A stretch of DNA of 64,000 nt from Neobacillus kokaensis (GTDB lineage Bacteria; Bacillota; Bacilli; Bacillales; Cytobacillaceae), in assembly GCF_014656545.1 (NCBI RefSeq), contig NZ_BNDS01000016.1:52127-116126 (forward strand), given 5' to 3'. Shown piece by piece: positions 36,100 through 43,718 of the stretch (position 1 is its first letter; every line of letters starts with the position of its first letter). A program made the translations under genes and the position numbers. The notes below the pieces were generated by a model. It had not been told where the DNA came from and made no database searches. It saw nothing but the letters and a program-made list of their open reading frames with translations.

Positions 36100-36141
36100 C
36101 AGATATTTGAAAGCGCCACCAAATAAAGGGAGAGGCTGCAT

Positions 36142-37323
36142 ATGAATTTTATTTTCTTAATAACAGGCGTTTTATTTGTTTTTGGTATAGGTGTTTTAGT
36201 TAGTAATAATAGAAAACAAATTAAATATAAACGTATTCTAATCATGCTTGCTGTGCAAATTATTTTAGTTTACTTCATGATGAATACTAGTCTTGGTTTA
36301 ATTGCTATTACAGAGGTTGGTGTATTTTTTGAAAAATTAATGAAGCTAGCTGATTCAGGAATTCAATTTGTATTTGGCGGAATGTTGAATAAAGGTGAAT
36401 TTTCATTTTTCCTTGGTGTGTTAATGCCTCTTGTTTTTATGTCTGTGTTAATAGGAATCTTAAATTATATAAAAGTATTGCCATTCATAATCAAATATAT
36501 AGGCCTAATATTAAGTAAGATTACAGGAATGGGTAAACTGGAAAGTTATTTTGCTGTTTCTACAGCCGCACTTGGACAACCAGAAGTGTTCTTAACGATT
36601 ATCAAACAAATTCCGCTTTTATCTCCTAATAGATTATATACCATCTGTACTTCAGCAATGAGTGCCGTCAGTATGGCGATGGTTGGATCTTATATGAAAA
36701 TGTTAGAGCCCAAATTTGTTGTAACAGCTGTTGTATTGAATATTTTTAGTGCACTTATCGTTGCTAATATTATTAATCCATATGATTTAGACGAAAATGA
36801 GGATTTAATACAGATTGAGAAGAATGAAAGAGTTCCTTTCTTCCAAATGATTGGCGATAGCGTAATGGATGGTTTTAAAATTGCGATCATCGTTGCTGCT
36901 ATGCTATTAGGATTTATTTCCTTAATGGAATTGATTAATGTCATTTTTTTAGGTGTATTCCATGTTTCTTTCCAAACAGTTATCGGTTATATTTTTGCGC
37001 CAATCGCTTTCTTAATGGGTATTCCATGGGCAGAAGCTGTAAGGGCTGGTGGTATTATGGCGACAAAACTTGTTACGAATGAATTTGTTGCCATGTTAAG
37101 TTTTGGCGATGTCGCAAATCATCTTTCTGATAAAACAATTGCCATTGTATCCGTTTATTTAGTTAGTTTTGCGAACTTTGGTACAGTTGGTATTGTTTCA
37201 GGTTCAATTAAATCCATCAGTGAAAAACAAGGTGGTTATGTTTCAAAAGTAGCTTTAAAGCTTTTGTTAGGTGCAACACTTGCTTCTGTTATTTCAGGGA
37301 CAATTATAGGGATCGTAATGTAG
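36142..37323 (+). CDS. Concentrative nucleoside transporter (NupC/CNT family)
   Basis: A 393-residue membrane protein with about ten segments and the CNT family motifs (GQPEVFLTIIKQIPLLS, GSYMKMLEPKFVV, VTNEFVAMLSFG, FANFGTVGIVSG). These carriers import nucleosides with Na+ or H+. With psuKG upstream and a nucleoside hydrolase downstream, pseudouridine or uridine is the likely cargo. AAAGGGAGAGG precedes the ATG. Confidence 0.93.
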   Translation: MNFIFLITGVLFVFGIGVLVSNNRKQIKYKRILIMLAVQIILVYFMMNTSLGLIAITEVGVFFEKLMKLADSGIQFVFGGMLNKGEFSFFLGVLMPLVFMSVLIGILNYIKVLPFIIKYIGLILSKITGMGKLESYFAVSTAALGQPEVFLTIIKQIPLLSPNRLYTICTSAMSAVSMAMVGSYMKMLEPKFVVTAVVLNIFSALIVANIINPYDLDENEDLIQIEKNERVPFFQMIGDSVMDGFKIAIIVAAMLLGFISLMELINVIFLGVFHVSFQTVIGYIFAPIAFLMGIPWAEAVRAGGIMATKLVTNEFVAMLSFGDVANHLSDKTIAIVSVYLVSFANFGTVGIVSGSIKSISEKQGGYVSKVALKLLLGATLASVISGTIIGIVM

Positions 37324-37342
37324 TTTAATAGAGGAGTGGGAA

Positions 37343-38275
37343 ATGATGACTGCTAGAAAGATTATTATGGATTGTGATCCAGGACATGATGACGCCATTG
37401 CCATTATTTTAGCTGCTGCACGCCGGGATTTGGAAATTCTAGCAATAACAACGGTTTCTGGAAATGCAGAAATTGAAAAAACGACGATGAATGCATTAAA
37501 GATTTGCGACTTAGTTTCATTAAAAGAAGTGGTAGTTTCAAAAGGTGCTAGTGAGCCATTGATCCGCTTACGTGAAACAGCACCTGGTATTCATGGAGAA
37601 TCAGGTTTGGATGGTCCGGAGCTGCCGGAACCATCCCGCAGCTGGAGTGCGGAACACGGTTCTGATACCATTATTCGACTTGTAAAAGAATCAAATGAGC
37701 CTATTACGCTTCTTCCAACTGGACCTTTAACAAATATTGCTTTAGCTTTAACAAAAGCACCAGAAATAAAGGATAACATTCAAGAGATTGTCCTTATGGG
37801 CGGCGGAACAATTGGCAACTGGACTCCAACTGCTGAATTTAATATTTGGGCTGACCCGGAAGCGGCAAAGAAAGTATTTGATAGCGGCATTCCTTTAGTA
37901 GTTATGGGACTAGATATTACTCATCAAGCCCTGGCGACAAAAGAAGTGATCAATCAGGTAAATAAAATTGACAACAAAGTGGCTAAAATTGTTGGTGAAT
38001 TATTAGTGTTTTTTGCATCAACCTATAAAGAAATGTTTGATTTTGATGGCGCCCCAGTACACGATGTGTTAACTGTAGCATATTGTGTTGCTCCAGAATT
38101 GTTTAAGCTGAAAGAGGTAAATATTACAGTTGAAACAAAAGGAGAATTTACGGCAGGAACCACGTTAGTTGACCTGCATGGGGTCACTGGCAGAAAAGTT
38201 AATGCCAAGTTTGGCTTAGAACTGGATGTCGAAGGTTTTTGGAAGCTAATGATTGAAGCGCTTAAGCAATACTAA
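37343..38275 (+). CDS. Nucleoside hydrolase (inosine-uridine preferring family)
   Basis: A 310-residue nucleoside hydrolase. The calcium-binding aspartate motif DCDPGHDDAIAI (residues 11-22) is intact, and PTAEFNIWADPEAA is the ribose-binding stretch. It splits ribonucleosides to base and ribose. It lies 19 bp after the transporter; a second ATG three bases on (37346) is an alternative start. Confidence 0.94.
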   Translation: MMTARKIIMDCDPGHDDAIAIILAAARRDLEILAITTVSGNAEIEKTTMNALKICDLVSLKEVVVSKGASEPLIRLRETAPGIHGESGLDGPELPEPSRSWSAEHGSDTIIRLVKESNEPITLLPTGPLTNIALALTKAPEIKDNIQEIVLMGGGTIGNWTPTAEFNIWADPEAAKKVFDSGIPLVVMGLDITHQALATKEVINQVNKIDNKVAKIVGELLVFFASTYKEMFDFDGAPVHDVLTVAYCVAPELFKLKEVNITVETKGEFTAGTTLVDLHGVTGRKVNAKFGLELDVEGFWKLMIEALKQY

Positions 38276-38326
38276 AATCGAAGCAGCACGGTGAACCGTA
38301 CCATAGTAAATGAGGTTTTTAAGTAT

Positions 38327-38367
38327 AAAACTAGCATTAGGGTCTTTCTCCCAATGCTAGTTTTTTT
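38327..38367. terminator. Terminator after the nucleoside hydrolase
   Basis: AAAACTAGCATT (38327-38338) pairs with AATGCTAGTTTT (38353-38364), with more T after it. The A-run on the left gives a T-run on the other strand, so it can also serve the converging EamA gene. Confidence 0.88.
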
Positions 38368-38420
38368 CACTTAAGTAAAACTTTAATACAAAATCATTTT
38401 AATAAAAGCATCCCAAAACT

Positions 38421-39323
38421 CTACCCGTTAATATGCTTCCTAATTCTAAAAAGACTACTGCCGAGTTCATTTAACGCAATCGCTGCTAGTATAATTGCCG
38501 TGCCTAACCACTGAAGCGGCGTTACCGCTTCTGACAAAATCAGGCTGGCTGATAGGATGGCGATTGGTAATTCAATGGATGTTAATATATTGGCAATGCC
38601 GCCTGAAACTAATGGTGCGCCCACTGCGAAAAATAGCGGGGGAAGGACTGCTCCAAATAGCGAAACACCAACGGCAGCCGTTAATAAGTTTGGCTCCAAT
38701 GGCAGCACAGTTGGAATGTCACGCATGAATAGGACAAGAACTAAGATGGTTGACCCAGTTGACATTAAAGAAGTTCGAGTCCATGGGTCAACATTTACAG
38801 CGACCTTTCCGCTGAAAAAAATAAATCCTGCATAAGTGAATGCGGAGAGAATACCAAATAGGAAACCTTTAAAAGGCAGTCCCTGTATGTTGCCATTTAC
38901 TATATTGGATGCAAAAAAGACCCCGATCAAAATTAATATGATGGACAATATGGTTACGGGCGCAGGTTTTATTTTGCTGAAAATCCATTCTAACATAATT
39001 CCAATCCAAACGAATTGAAACATTAAAATGATGGCCAATGAGGCAGGCAGATATTGCATTGCACCATAATAAAAAATACTTGTTAATCCGATAAAACAAC
39101 CGGTTATCATAATTTGAGGAACATTCTTCCGATTAAGCCCTTTAAAGCTCGAGCGTTTAATTAGTGTAAAAGACCATAATAAAAATGAGGAAATCATCAT
39201 TTGAACGATATTAATTTGGCCAAGTGAGTAGCCGAAGCTAAACCCCAATTTGGCAAATATCGGGGTAAACCCAAAACATCCAGCACCTAATAGTATAAAT
39301 AAAATTCCTTTGTTAACTTTCAT
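38421..39323 (-). CDS. EamA/DMT-family transporter
   Basis: A 300-residue membrane protein with about ten hydrophobic segments in two EamA repeats. YLPASLAIILMFQFVWIG closely matches the same segment of the EamA protein at 32819-33775, so the two are paralogues flanking the nucleoside genes. Substrate unknown. A GGAGGTTTC-type site lies just upstream of the ATG on the minus strand. Confidence 0.9.
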   Translation of the reverse strand: MKVNKGILFILLGAGCFGFTPIFAKLGFSFGYSLGQINIVQMMISSFLLWSFTLIKRSSFKGLNRKNVPQIMITGCFIGLTSIFYYGAMQYLPASLAIILMFQFVWIGIMLEWIFSKIKPAPVTILSIILILIGVFFASNIVNGNIQGLPFKGFLFGILSAFTYAGFIFFSGKVAVNVDPWTRTSLMSTGSTILVLVLFMRDIPTVLPLEPNLLTAAVGVSLFGAVLPPLFFAVGAPLVSGGIANILTSIELPIAILSASLILSEAVTPLQWLGTAIILAAIALNELGSSLFRIRKHING

Positions 39324-39647
39324 GATGAAACCTCCAAAAAGCTAAAAAACTACCAAACTATTATATCATGGATAGAAAAATAATTGCCGCAGAATCACCC
39401 TTTTGATAAAACAAATGCTGCCGTTATCATGTATTGTGGGGAAAAATTGTTATACTTCACTTTTACAAATTTAATTGGTTTTCAATTAGAACAGTCTTCC
39501 GCAATCGGGAATAAGGCAGATGAGTTTCAGAAGGGCATCGAAATAGCTAGGATAATTAGTGATGTAAATTTATGTCTTTTATGTAATAATTATATTTGTG
39601 GAGAAATATAAATTTACAATTCATACATAGTGAAAGTGGGTATCATA
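39324..39647. other. Intergenic region with no gene supported
   Basis: About 320 bp. A 75-codon open frame from a TTG at 39384 has no ribosome site and no recognisable motif; I do not call it. Confidence 0.5.
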
Positions 39648-40088
39648 ATGGCAACGGGAACGCATACAGTAGAAATTCCAGTAGATGTACAAGCAGTATG
39701 GGAATACGTCAGTGATCTTGAAAAATGGGCAACGACAGTACCAGCCTATAAAGAACATAAAATTATTAATGACAGGCAATCAATTTGGACATTTGAAGGT
39801 AATGTAAAAGGGATTAAAAAAACAATACAAGCGCAGGTTGATATTACCGAATGGAATGAGCCTTCAAATATTAAGTTTGAACTAAAAGGTTTATCAGATA
39901 ATTTTACAGGAAGCGGTCAGTTTACTGCAGAAGGTGCTAATGGGAAGACAATAATGACTTGTAGAGTGGAAGTTCTTGCAGGCGGATTATCGGGTGCGGT
40001 GTTAGCACCAATTATTAAATGGGCTGTTCCCAAAGTAGCATCTCGTTTAACAGAATCTATCGCACGTAAAGTTGTAGTATTCTCATAG
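39648..40088 (+). CDS. SRPBCC-family protein (CoxG-like)
   Basis: A 146-residue START/SRPBCC-fold protein resembling CoxG (VEIPVDVQAVWEYVSDLEKW at the start; a C-terminal amphipathic helix, APIIKWAVPKVASRLTESI). Such proteins bind hydrophobic ligands; CoxG-type members accompany carbon-monoxide dehydrogenase genes, but none lies here. I chose ATG 39648, 7 bases after AAGTGGG; an in-frame GTG at 39630 precedes that site. Confidence 0.85.
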   Translation: MATGTHTVEIPVDVQAVWEYVSDLEKWATTVPAYKEHKIINDRQSIWTFEGNVKGIKKTIQAQVDITEWNEPSNIKFELKGLSDNFTGSGQFTAEGANGKTIMTCRVEVLAGGLSGAVLAPIIKWAVPKVASRLTESIARKVVVFS

Positions 40089-40123
40089 TTTTCAAAGATT
40101 GAAGCAAAAGCGTAATCAAATGG

Positions 40124-40171
40124 ACACCCCGCAATCGTTAGTCTTAACTAACGACAACGGGGTGTTTTTTT
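40124..40171 (+). terminator. Terminator after the SRPBCC gene
   Basis: ACACCCCG (40124-40131) pairs with CGGGGTGT (40158-40165), with an inner TCGTTAG/CTAACGA stem and a run of T. Confidence 0.88.
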
Positions 40172-40175
40172 ATGT

Positions 40176-40361
40176 CTAGGCATTTTTTAAAAGCTTCACA
40201 CCTAATTGGATATCCTCACGACTAAGATTACTGAATCCAAGTTTAATTATTGCCTCAGCAGAATGATTTTTTATGAAATAGATAAAGGCAGGATACACTT
40301 TAACTCCATAAATGGAAGCACGCTCGATTAACCATTCTTCCGAGTGATTTAGATGAAAATT
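40176..40361 (-). pseudogene. C-terminal remnant of a MocR/GabR-type PLP-dependent regulator
   Basis: Sixty-one codons on the minus strand read HSEEWLIERASIYGVKVYP and then KLGFSNLSREDIQLGVKLL, ending in TAG at 40176-40178 and preceded by an in-frame TAA. This is the C-terminal end of the aminotransferase-like domain of MocR/GabR proteins. The rest of the gene is missing. A 53-bp part of it recurs at 55804-55856. Confidence 0.75.
40184..40236. repeat. 53-bp direct repeat, left copy
   Basis: Identical base for base to 55804-55856, same orientation, 15.6 kb apart. It lies inside the MocR remnant and, with its partner, brackets the σ54/β-oxidation cluster. Confidence 0.9.
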
Positions 40362-40445
40362 TTACTCATAGTCTTTTATAAAATTAACACAATTTTGAGA
40401 GATAAAGAACTTTAAATATAAAATGATAATTCTTAATAGAGTTTA

Positions 40446-40525
40446 ATTCAATAGTGAATTGACCATTTCAGAAATGATTCAACTGAATCAAGTGAAAAAA
40501 GAAATGAATGATTTAGTTTTGAATC
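40446..40525. promoter_or_regulatory. Candidate activator site (UAS-1) for the thiolase operon
   Basis: ATTCAATAGTGAAT (40446-40459) is a palindrome with TTCA/TGAA arms, centred 136.5 bp before the -24 GG. A second palindrome GATTCAACTGAATC lies 30 bp further on, and TTTAGTTTTGAATC at 40512-40525. The whole 80-bp block aligns without gaps to 50344-50423 (61 of 80 identical). Confidence 0.7.
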
Positions 40526-40587
40526 TTTAAAATTTAAGGCTAATGAATAAATCCGTATTTCTCTGTATTTGATCCTCATTAAACTTT

Positions 40588-40603
40588 TGGCATAATTTTT
40601 GCA
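40588..40603 (+). promoter_or_regulatory. σ54 (-24/-12) promoter of the thiolase operon
   Basis: TGGCAT-AATTT-TTGCA; GG and GC are 12 bp apart. Start of transcription near 40613. This excludes the in-frame ATG at 40611 and supports ATG 40677. Confidence 0.9.
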
Positions 40604-40676
40604 TTAAAAGATGAATGAAAGGAAAATTGCTTCTATTATCTTATATCAAAGAAAAATTCTAAGGAGGGAAAAATGG

Positions 40677-41843
40677 ATGAACAAAGCGGTTATCGTCTCT
40701 GTGGCAAGAACCCCATTTGCAAAATTTCGCGGGGCGTTAAAAGATATCCATCCATCTATTTATGGAGGACTCGTTATCAAGGAAGTACTTCAACGAGCCC
40801 AAATTGCCGGTGAGGAAGTAGATGATGTCATATTTGGAAACTGTAATGCGGGTGGAGGGAATATCGCACGATTATCTTTATTACAGGCTGAATTACCGAT
40901 ATCGTTACCAGGAATTACGATTGACCGGCAATGTGGATCAGGGATTAATAGTGTAGCGTTAGCTGCTGATGCTATCAGTGCCGGAAGTGGGAGAATTCTA
41001 GTTGCCGGGGGAACGGAAAGCTTGACCAGGGCGCCTTATCTAATGGAACCTCCGAATCAAGCTTTTGATCGGGTTCCACCTAAGTTTATATCGAAGAGGC
41101 CGTTATCACCGGAACATCTCGGAGATCCCCCGATGGGGATTACCGCCGAAAATCTTGCTGAACGCTATAACATCAGCAGGGAGGAACAGGATGCGTTTGC
41201 CTTAAGAAGCCAGCAAAACATGAAACGAGCAGTGGAACAAGGGTTTTATAAGGAACAGATTGTTCCTGTACCTATTACAGGGAAAAAAGGGGAAACTACT
41301 CTATTCTCTGAAGATGAACACCCCAGACCAGAAACGACCTTTGAAGGGTTAGCCCAGCTTCGCCCATCATTTAAGAAAGACGGATCAGTGACTGCGGGTA
41401 ACGCATCAGGTATCGTTGACGGAGCTTCAGCACTGCTTTTGATGTCAGAAAAGGAAGCAGAAAAAAGAGGGTTGGAACCGATTGCAAGGGTTGCGGATTG
41501 GGCACTCGCCGGTGTGGATCCGAACATTATGGGGATAGGTCCAGTCCCAGCCATAAACAAGCTGTTGGATAAAAATAGATTGACTTTAGAGGATGTGGAT
41601 TTGATTGAAATCAATGAAGCCTTTGCTTGCCAAGTGTTAGCGTGTGAACGTGAACTTCATCTGGATTGGGAGAAGGTCAATGTCAATGGAGGAGCGATTG
41701 CTCATGGGCATCCCATTGCCGCCACTGGAGGGATGCTGGTAATGAAGCTGGCATATGAAATGAAGCGCCGAGGTGTGAAACGTGGGATCGTAACAGCTTG
41801 TATCGGTGGGGGTCAAGGAATTGCTCTGATGCTTGAAAGGTAA
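40677..41843 (+). CDS. Thiolase (acetyl-CoA acyltransferase)
   Basis: A 388-residue thiolase. The N-terminus KAVIVSVARTPFAKFRGAL is typical; the acylated Cys86 lies in DRQCGSGINS, the C-terminal base in NGGAIAHGHPIAATG and the second cysteine in CIGGGQG. It cleaves 3-ketoacyl-CoA with CoA, the last step of β-oxidation. ATG 40677 is 8 bases after AAGGAGGG. First gene of the σ54-driven unit with SDR, two MaoC proteins and perhaps FadF. Confidence 0.93.
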   Translation: MNKAVIVSVARTPFAKFRGALKDIHPSIYGGLVIKEVLQRAQIAGEEVDDVIFGNCNAGGGNIARLSLLQAELPISLPGITIDRQCGSGINSVALAADAISAGSGRILVAGGTESLTRAPYLMEPPNQAFDRVPPKFISKRPLSPEHLGDPPMGITAENLAERYNISREEQDAFALRSQQNMKRAVEQGFYKEQIVPVPITGKKGETTLFSEDEHPRPETTFEGLAQLRPSFKKDGSVTAGNASGIVDGASALLLMSEKEAEKRGLEPIARVADWALAGVDPNIMGIGPVPAINKLLDKNRLTLEDVDLIEINEAFACQVLACERELHLDWEKVNVNGGAIAHGHPIAATGGMLVMKLAYEMKRRGVKRGIVTACIGGGQGIALMLER

Positions 41844-41909
41844 TGGGAAATGCATTAGAAAAACACGGATTGTTTTAGACATATGGAAATATTCTAGGGA
41901 GGTCGTCTA

Positions 41910-42668
41910 ATGAGTCGTTTAGGAGATAGGATTGCTATTGTCACTGGTGCAGGCCGAGGGATTGGTGCTGAAACAGCCAAAAGATTGGCGCAGGACGGGG
42001 CAAAGGTGGCACTATTTGATCTGAATTCTGATTTTTGTCGTGAAACGGTTCAAGCTATCCAGTCCACAGGTAAAGAAGCAATTGGAATCAGTTGTGACAT
42101 TTCGGACAACGAGCAAGTCAATGAAGCGGTTGAAAAGGTTGCTTCTCATTTTGGAGGGATTGACATTTTGGTGAATAACGCCGGAGTGACTCGTGATAAT
42201 CTTCTTTTTAAAATGTCGGTAGAAGACTGGGACATGGTCATGAATGTGCATCTAAAGGGTAGCTTTTTATGCGCAAAAGCTGTACAGAAATTTATGGTTC
42301 AAAAACGCTATGGAAAGATTATCAATATTAGCAGCACATCAGCCTTAGGAAACCGCGGACAAGCCAACTATTCTACAGCAAAGGCGGGTTTGCAAGGGTT
42401 TACAAGAAGCTTGGCGATGGAACTGGGCCCTTTCAATATTAACGTTAATTCTGTTGCTCCCGGATATATTGTAACGGAAATGACAAAAGCGACTTCAGAG
42501 CGGATGGGCTTAGAATTCGAGGAACAGCAAAGAAAAGTTGCTGAGGGGAATCCGCTTAGAAGAGTAGGGAGACCGGAGGATATTGCCAACGTCATTGCTT
42601 TTTTAGCCAGTGAAGATGCTAGTTATGTGAATGGGCAGATTATTTATGTCAACGGGGGCGCTCGCTAA
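41910..42668 (+). CDS. SDR-family 3-hydroxyacyl dehydrogenase (FabG-like)
   Basis: A 252-residue short-chain dehydrogenase. TGAGRGIG is the cofactor motif, NNAG the structural motif, and Ser141/Tyr154/Lys158 (ISSTS, YSTAK) the catalytic set. In this setting it should oxidise 3-hydroxyacyl-CoA to 3-ketoacyl-CoA. Such FabG-like enzymes usually handle the (R) isomer, which fits the MaoC hydratases next door and the absence of the classical (S)-specific enzyme. GGGAGG precedes the ATG. Confidence 0.9.
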   Translation: MSRLGDRIAIVTGAGRGIGAETAKRLAQDGAKVALFDLNSDFCRETVQAIQSTGKEAIGISCDISDNEQVNEAVEKVASHFGGIDILVNNAGVTRDNLLFKMSVEDWDMVMNVHLKGSFLCAKAVQKFMVQKRYGKIINISSTSALGNRGQANYSTAKAGLQGFTRSLAMELGPFNINVNSVAPGYIVTEMTKATSERMGLEFEEQQRKVAEGNPLRRVGRPEDIANVIAFLASEDASYVNGQIIYVNGGAR

Positions 42669-42738
42669 ATCTGTGAAAATTGAAGAAGTCGGTTAAAGTC
42701 CAAAAAGAACCAGGATGTTCTGGAAGGGGGAAAAAGGG

Positions 42739-43164
42739 TTGCTGATAGATCCAAGTATCATCGGAAGCACAAGTGAATCGAAAATATTCGAGATTGAGAA
42801 AGGAGCCATCCGTACTTTCGCTGAAGCCATCGGTGATGATAATCTCCTATACAAAGATGAGGCATTCGCAAAGGAATGCGGACATCGAAGTATCGTGGCT
42901 CCTCCGACATTTCCAACTACGATCCGAGTGGCAAATCCCAAGGTCAAATTTGATCCAAGTCGGGTTTTACATGGGCAGCAGGAATACATTTATGAAAGAT
43001 CAATTGTTGCCGGAGATGTCTTGCGCTGTTTCAGTACCGTTGTTGATGTTTTAGAAAAAGAAGGAAACACTGGCAAGATGACATTTCTTGTACAGGAAAT
43101 ACGCGGTGAAGATTTGGCCGGTAACTTGGTATATCGTGCAAAAAGCACACTGATTATACGTTGA
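42739..43164 (+). CDS. MaoC-like dehydratase subunit, FAS1/HadA-type N-terminal hot-dog protein
   Basis: About 141 residues, a single hot-dog domain of the FAS1-like dehydratase type (KGAIRTFAEAIGDDN, APPTFPTT, LHGQQEYIYER). It lacks the D-x4-H catalytic pair found in its neighbour, as in the non-catalytic half of split HadAB-type hydratases. It likely pairs with the next gene. TTG 42739, preceded by GGAAGGGGG, gives the usual LIDPSIIG start; an ATG at 42715 is a possible alternative. Confidence 0.83.
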   Translation: MLIDPSIIGSTSESKIFEIEKGAIRTFAEAIGDDNLLYKDEAFAKECGHRSIVAPPTFPTTIRVANPKVKFDPSRVLHGQQEYIYERSIVAGDVLRCFSTVVDVLEKEGNTGKMTFLVQEIRGEDLAGNLVYRAKSTLIIR

Positions 43165-43178
43165 CAGGAGGAAAGTAA

Positions 43179-43595
43179 ATGAATGGGATAGACTGGACGC
43201 GTGCGGAAACCGGGCAGGAGTTGGAAGCTCTCGTTAAACCAGCGATTGAAAAAGTTCAATTAGTGAAATACGCCGGAGCATCGGGGGATTTTAATTTGAT
43301 TCATACCGATGATGAAACAGCCAGACGTGTCGGTTTACCTGGCGTCATTGCACATGGAATGCTAAGCATGGGATTTTTGGGTCAACTTTGCGGTCAATTG
43401 GTTGGGAAAAATGGATTTGTTAGCCAGTTGATGGTTCGGTTTTCAGGGATGGTATTTCCCGGGGATGTGCTTACGTGTCGGGCAAAGGTTAAGAAAAAGA
43501 ATGAGAACGAGCGTACTCTCGATTTAGAACTTTCTGTCGAGCGGGAACCTGGCAAAACTTTGACATCAGGTAAGGCAATTTTAAAGTTTTACTAA
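43179..43595 (+). CDS. MaoC-like (R)-enoyl-CoA hydratase subunit
   Basis: A 138-residue hot-dog domain with the hydratase-2 motif: Asp37 and His42 in GDFNLIHTD, and VIAHGMLSMG. It should carry the active site of the split hydratase formed with the preceding protein, adding water to enoyl-CoA to give (R)-3-hydroxyacyl-CoA. The gap to the upstream gene is 14 bp and ACAGGAGGAAAG lies before the ATG. Confidence 0.88.
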   Translation: MNGIDWTRAETGQELEALVKPAIEKVQLVKYAGASGDFNLIHTDDETARRVGLPGVIAHGMLSMGFLGQLCGQLVGKNGFVSQLMVRFSGMVFPGDVLTCRAKVKKKNENERTLDLELSVEREPGKTLTSGKAILKFY

Positions 43596-43605
43596 ATATA
43601 AAGCC

Positions 43606-43645
43606 AAATGCAGCCAGGATTCTTTTGGGAACGGCTGCATTTTGT
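43606..43645 (+). terminator. Hairpin between MaoC and fadF
   Basis: AAATGCAGCC (43606-43615) pairs with GGCTGCATTT (43633-43642), followed by TG TTT. It may partly insulate fadF from the upstream genes. Confidence 0.6.
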
Positions 43646-43718
43646 TTCCTTGATAAACTTATTGCTTATTAAATTTGAACCTATCAATAAAAATTTGGTT
43701 AGGAAAGGATGGGCATTT

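Noticed and set aside
39384..39611. Possible 75-codon gene before the SRPBCC gene
   Set aside because: TTG start without ribosome site, odd composition, no recognisable domain.
40611..40676. N-terminal extension of the thiolase from ATG 40611
   Set aside because: It begins at the expected σ54 transcription start and lacks a ribosome site; ATG 40677 has AAGGAGGG.
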